A DNA stretch of 64,000 bases from positions 6,359,997-6,423,996 of the forward strand of contig CM043964.1 of NCBI GenBank assembly GCA_014529385.2, in the 5' to 3' direction. How positions within the stretch are numbered: position 1 is the stretch's first letter; every line of letters begins with the position of its first letter. Positions 60,819 through 64,000 of this stretch are shown piece after piece. The position numbers and the translations under genes are program-made. The notes beneath the pieces are model-generated. The model was not told the DNA's origin. It searched no databases and was given only the letters and a program-made list of their open reading frames with translations. This DNA is from Adiantum capillus-veneris. Lineage: Eukaryota > Streptophyta > Polypodiopsida > Polypodiales > Pteridaceae.

Positions 60819-62603
60819 AGATTATCTGTAGCACCCCGATGGAGTAACTACATTGTTGAATACCTCACCACCAGGATACTGCCTGAAGGGATGAGTAGAT
60901 CACGTATCAAAATGATCACGAAAGAGGCAAAAAACTATGTACTGATTGAGGACAATCTTTACAAGAGGGGAAAAGACAATCAATTGAGAATGTGCGCGAC
61001 TGAAGAGGAATACATTCCTATCTTAGAGCAAGCACACAACGGACAAGCTGGTGGACATTTCTCAGCTGACAAAACGGCCAAAGCAATTCTTATTGCAGGC
61101 ATATGGTGGCCTACACTATTCATGGACGCTGAGGAGTTTGTGAAACAATGTGACGATTTCCAGAAAACAAAAATTCCTAGAGCACGAGATGATATGCCCT
61201 TGAGGCCGATGATGGGGGCAAGAGCGTTTGCAAAATGGGGAATAGATTTTGTAGGACCGATAGCGCCTCCGAGATATAAAACGCACGCTCAATACATTAT
61301 TGTGGCAAAAGATTATCTAACAAAATGGGTGGAAGCAAAAGCAACAACCAGAAATGATGCAAAAATGGCAGCACAGTTTTTTTATGAGAACATTTTCACT
61401 AGATATGGCTTACCAATAGAGTTAGTGAGCGACAGAGGAACTCACTTCATCAATGAAGTGATCGAATTCCTATTGGATGAATTCATGGTAATTCACAGGA
61501 AGTCTGCTCCCTATCATCCACAAGCGAACGGCCAAGCAGAAAGTACGAATAAGATTTTGGTGACAATTCTCACCAAAATTGTTGGCGAATCGAGAGCTGA
61601 CTGGGATCAAAAGCTGCATTCAGCTTTATGGGCATATAGAGTAGCTTACAAAACATCAATCGAAATGACTCTGTTCAACATGGTTTATGGAATTCAAGTG
61701 ATCTTGCCACTTGAATTTCTTATCCCCACGCTTCGGGTCGCTAAACAATTAGAATGGACAAGCCATGAATTATCCAATCAGGTAGATATCCTGGAAAAAC
61801 TGGATGAAACTAGATTGAGAGCCGTTCCATCAATCTACGTGCAAAAACGAAACATGAAATCATTCTTTGATCAACATGTTATCAGCAAGGAATTTGCTAC
61901 TGGGGATTACGTCTTAATGTATACCCTGAAACAACATTCCCGAAAACTCAAAAAGCGAGGCAATGGACCCTATGTGATTCATGACATATCATCTAGCGGT
62001 GCCATTAAACTTGCAACATTAGAGGGAGAGGAAATGCCTAATTGGATTAGTGGTTGCAGACTAAAGAAATACAACCTACCACTAACCTCAGAGATGCTTG
62101 CCAAAATACACGCTGTGAAGGAGCGCAAGAACAAAGCAAAGGAGACAAAAGCTCAAGCGCAGGAGGAGGCCAAAGTCAGGATTTTAAAACAAAAACAAAA
62201 CTTACAACAACAAAGACTTCCTCAACCAGCAGATACGGCTCAAATTCCTTTTTCTATAATTCAAACTAATGAGCAATGGGAAACAGGAATCGATGTTCGC
62301 ATCATTGTCAGACTTCCACATGGCAGATATCAACGAGCATTGATCGACAAAGGAGCAAGAGTCAATGTGGTCAAATTCTCCGCTTTTTACATGATGCTTA
62401 CAAATGAACCCCTAGTGCAATCCACACGTGATCTACAAGCCGCAAACGGTGCAACAATGCCAACATTGGGGATAGTAAACTTACCAATCAATATTGATGG
62501 AAATAGTTGTCCTCATCAATTTTTCGTAATGAAAGACGGAGAAATCAGAGAATCACTATGCTTGGGAGTTCCATGGATGAGATCGTACAATGCAGTCATC
62601 TGA
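60696..62603 (+). pseudogene. Integrase of element C with a C-terminal retropepsin-like domain
   Basis: 635 open codons in phase with RT. After the end of the first H2C2 module comes a second linker and zinc module (APRWSNYIVEYL; LYKRGKDNQLRMC; QAHNGQAGGHFS; CDDFQ), in which the last Cys is Phe. The DDE core is intact (WGIDFVGPIAPP, LVSDRGTHF, ANGQAESTNK), and the C-terminal domain has GPYVIHDISSSGAIKLATLE. A charged helix (VKERKNKAKETKAQAQEEAK) leads to about 110 residues resembling a retropepsin: RALIDKGARVNVVKFSAF, AANGATMPTLGIVNLPI, FFVMKDGEI, CLGVPWMRSYNAVI. The first protease of C is upstream of RT, so this is a second, probably inactive (D-K-G) copy. Confidence 0.82.
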
Positions 62604-62666
62604 ATGGTCAGAACATGCGTTAATGTACACACACGACTCTAACACATACAGGACTCTAACACGTAC

Positions 62667-63350
62667 ATGACTCCATTCGCCAAAATAGATCCCTCGTGGC
62701 CAAGTATCCCCATCGACAAAAAGCAACCGACTCAACAGCCAAAAACACCACAAAAGGTTATTCGGAGAGTATGGATAAAGAAAAGATTGATGCCCAAAAA
62801 ATCGAGCAAGATATGGCTACCTAAAGACAAACTCCAGACGGAAGCAACACCATCTCAAAGACCTTCAGGAGTTACTCCAGAGTGGAAATGGCAACCAACA
62901 CTGGAGAAAACTAAAGATTCGGCGACAGAGCTCGAAATGAAACCCAAAACTCAAAACAAGAAGCCTGAACCTCCAAAATGGCACTGGAAACCAGTGAAAA
63001 CTAAAGTCAAATCTCTAAACATGCAACAAACCACATACAAATGGGTTCCAAAAATATTTGCCATCACAACACCCACGATCAGGGAAAGAGCAATTCGACT
63101 GCAAGCTCTTCTGTTCCATACACAACTACCCTTGCCATCAAAAGCCACTGAAAACTACATTCAGTCCCCGCATCTTGCACAGCACCTTGTTACCCAACGC
63201 ATTGTCTCAAACATCAGAATAGGGCCACATTACACGGCCATGCATAGACACAAATTCCAAAACCCATGCACATGGACCGAACCTTCGTCCGGGACGACTC
63301 AGACAAGGAAGGGGGGAGTAATTGATGAATCTAGCAGTCCGGGCCATTAA
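62667..63350 (+). pseudogene. 3' ORF of element C with W-x-P-K motifs
   Basis: 227 codons, opened by MTPFAKIDPSWPSIP, in phase with integrase but separated by a TGA and a TAA. It is very basic with spaced Trp motifs: RRVWIKKRLMPKK, KIWLPKDKL, EWKWQPTLEK, KWHWKPVKTK, TYKWVPKIFAITT. It parallels the C-terminus of A gag-protease (TYKWVPKASLV) and A ORF2. No transmembrane segment or signal peptide is seen, so it is not an obvious env. It ends just past the PPT. Function unknown; an RNA- or DNA-binding role is only a guess from its charge. Confidence 0.55.
63306..63317 (+). other. Polypurine tract of element C
   Basis: AAGGAAGGGGGGAG in the same form as the PPTs of A1 and A2, followed shortly by TGATGAATC. 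Confidence 0.75.
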
Positions 63351-64000
63351 GGGGTACAACGTGTATATATGTACATAATGTGTGTGTTTTTTCATTATTT
63401 AGAGTTCAATTTCGAACATATTCGATCAAAACCTGGCATTTTTAGCGTTTTTGTATCATCCGACTAGCATAATAATGAGCTGTAATGACAAAATCCGGAG
63501 CATTGGGATGCTTCTAGAGAAAATATATGCTTAGGGGCGAGTATAATTTTGGCTAATTTTTGCCAGTTAATAAGTATTTACAATTTATTTTGTTTGATTT
63601 TTGTTAATAAAAAATCAAAAATTAAAAAATATCGCTCACAAGTGTCGGAATCAAGTTCTGGAAGAAAACGCCGAAGTATCATGATAAGGTTATCAGCATG
63701 GAAGATATGAAGCTAATCTGAAGATGTCGAATTTCAGCCTTAATGATCATGACTACATTTCGCCAAAATCGCATCAAATGGTCATACGACGCCGGAATGA
63801 CAAGCGGTTCGACCCACAGGTGGTATGCACATTATATCGGGATCAAAGGTGAGGAAAATCAGCCCTATGTCACGAAAATCTCGGGAAGATGTAGGCCAGG
63901 TAGGCCAAATTCTAGCTCATTGTTCATTTTCACATGTTGAGAGAGAAGAAGAGAGCTTCTTGACCTAGAGAGAGCTGCCACATTTCTACCCCATACGGAC
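63323..64000 (+). repeat. 3' LTR of element C (partial, runs off the window)
   Basis: It starts about TGATGAATCTAGCAGTCC after the PPT; the exact first base is uncertain by a few positions. It contains TATA-like GTATATATGTACATAATG near 63362. No match to the 5' remnant is visible, so only the upstream part of the LTR may be in view. Confidence 0.6.

Larger units (their letters stand above)
4850..64000 (+). mobile_element. Element C: outer Athila/Tat-like Ty3/gypsy element, opened by nested insertions
   Basis: Order on the plus strand: 5' LTR remnant, tRNA-Asp-type PBS, 1.5-kb leader, gag (7322-10456), [element B and everything inside it], gag end and protease (47570-49108), acidic/basic linker (49148-50026), [element A2], RT-RNase H, H2C2 modules, integrase, second protease-like domain (58759-62603), W-x-P-K ORF (62667-63350), PPT (63306-63317) and partial 3' LTR. 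Continuity is shown at both breaks. GTGGG is duplicated around B and rejoins NIV to GVIPSASSGS. ACAAG is duplicated around A2 and rejoins TEYK to KLNRTLKDIW. Many stops and frameshifts show it is inactive and the oldest layer of the nest. Confidence 0.85.

Noticed and set aside
62667-63350. Envelope-like gene in element C
   Set aside because: Position fits, but there is no signal peptide or membrane segment; the protein is basic with Trp-Pro-Lys motifs.

Overview
The window looks like a block of LTR retrotransposons from a large, repeat-rich plant nuclear genome. The grounds are plant-type primer-binding sites (tRNA-iMet TGGTATCAGAGC, tRNA-Asp-type TGGCGCCGCTGCCGGGGA), Tat-lineage Ty3/gypsy elements with a second archaeal-type RNase H, Athila-like gag starts (M-x-LRSG), Ty1/copia remnants, and no recognisable host gene, tRNA or rRNA. 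A fern or another large-genome vascular plant is plausible, but the species cannot be fixed from sequence alone. Element labels (H, I, C, B, G, E, A1, A2, D) are mine.

Layout. 1-3318: element H, a minus-strand element with a gag-like start, an odd Lys-His-Asp-Asp repeat ORF and no pol; its right LTR is cut at 3318. 3319-3602: a short plus-strand LTR plus PBS (I). 4175-4632: a gag fragment, abutting a minus-strand copia reverse transcriptase scrap (4634-4846). From about 4850 to beyond 64000: outer element C, a plus-strand Athila/Tat-like Ty3/gypsy element that has been opened twice. First, copia element B (10457-47569, minus) sits in C gag with target duplication GTGGG. The right LTR of B was then split by Tat element G (14251-47491, plus; duplication CTAT). 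G contains Tat element E (16453-25160, minus; duplication ACGT) in its leader and element A1 (30163-about 45576, plus) in its integrase. A1 in turn contains element D (32941-40242, plus; duplication ACATA) in its gag. Second, element A2 (50027-58758, plus; duplication ACAAG) sits between the C protease and reverse transcriptase. The deepest chain is C > B > G > A1 > D, and almost every join is supported by a target duplication or by coding sequence that resumes on the far side.

Functional content. C encodes gag, protease, RT-RNase H, a duplicated linker/H2C2 zinc module, a DDE integrase, a second retropepsin-like domain fused behind integrase, and a 3' ORF rich in W-x-P-K motifs. A1 and A2 are one non-autonomous family: they keep gag (four zinc knuckles), protease and the W-x-P-K ORF but have no RT or integrase, and A2 has an unbroken 1534-codon ORF. 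D has an intact 1107-codon gag-protease-RT-RNase H ORF but no integrase, with nearly identical 1624-bp LTRs. E and G are Tat elements with a degenerate gypsy RNase H followed by an archaeal-type RNase H and integrase. B is an internally deleted copia whose shortened frame is largely open. A and D therefore look like partial elements that would need missing enzymes in trans, sitting beside C-, E- and G-type elements that carry those enzymes.
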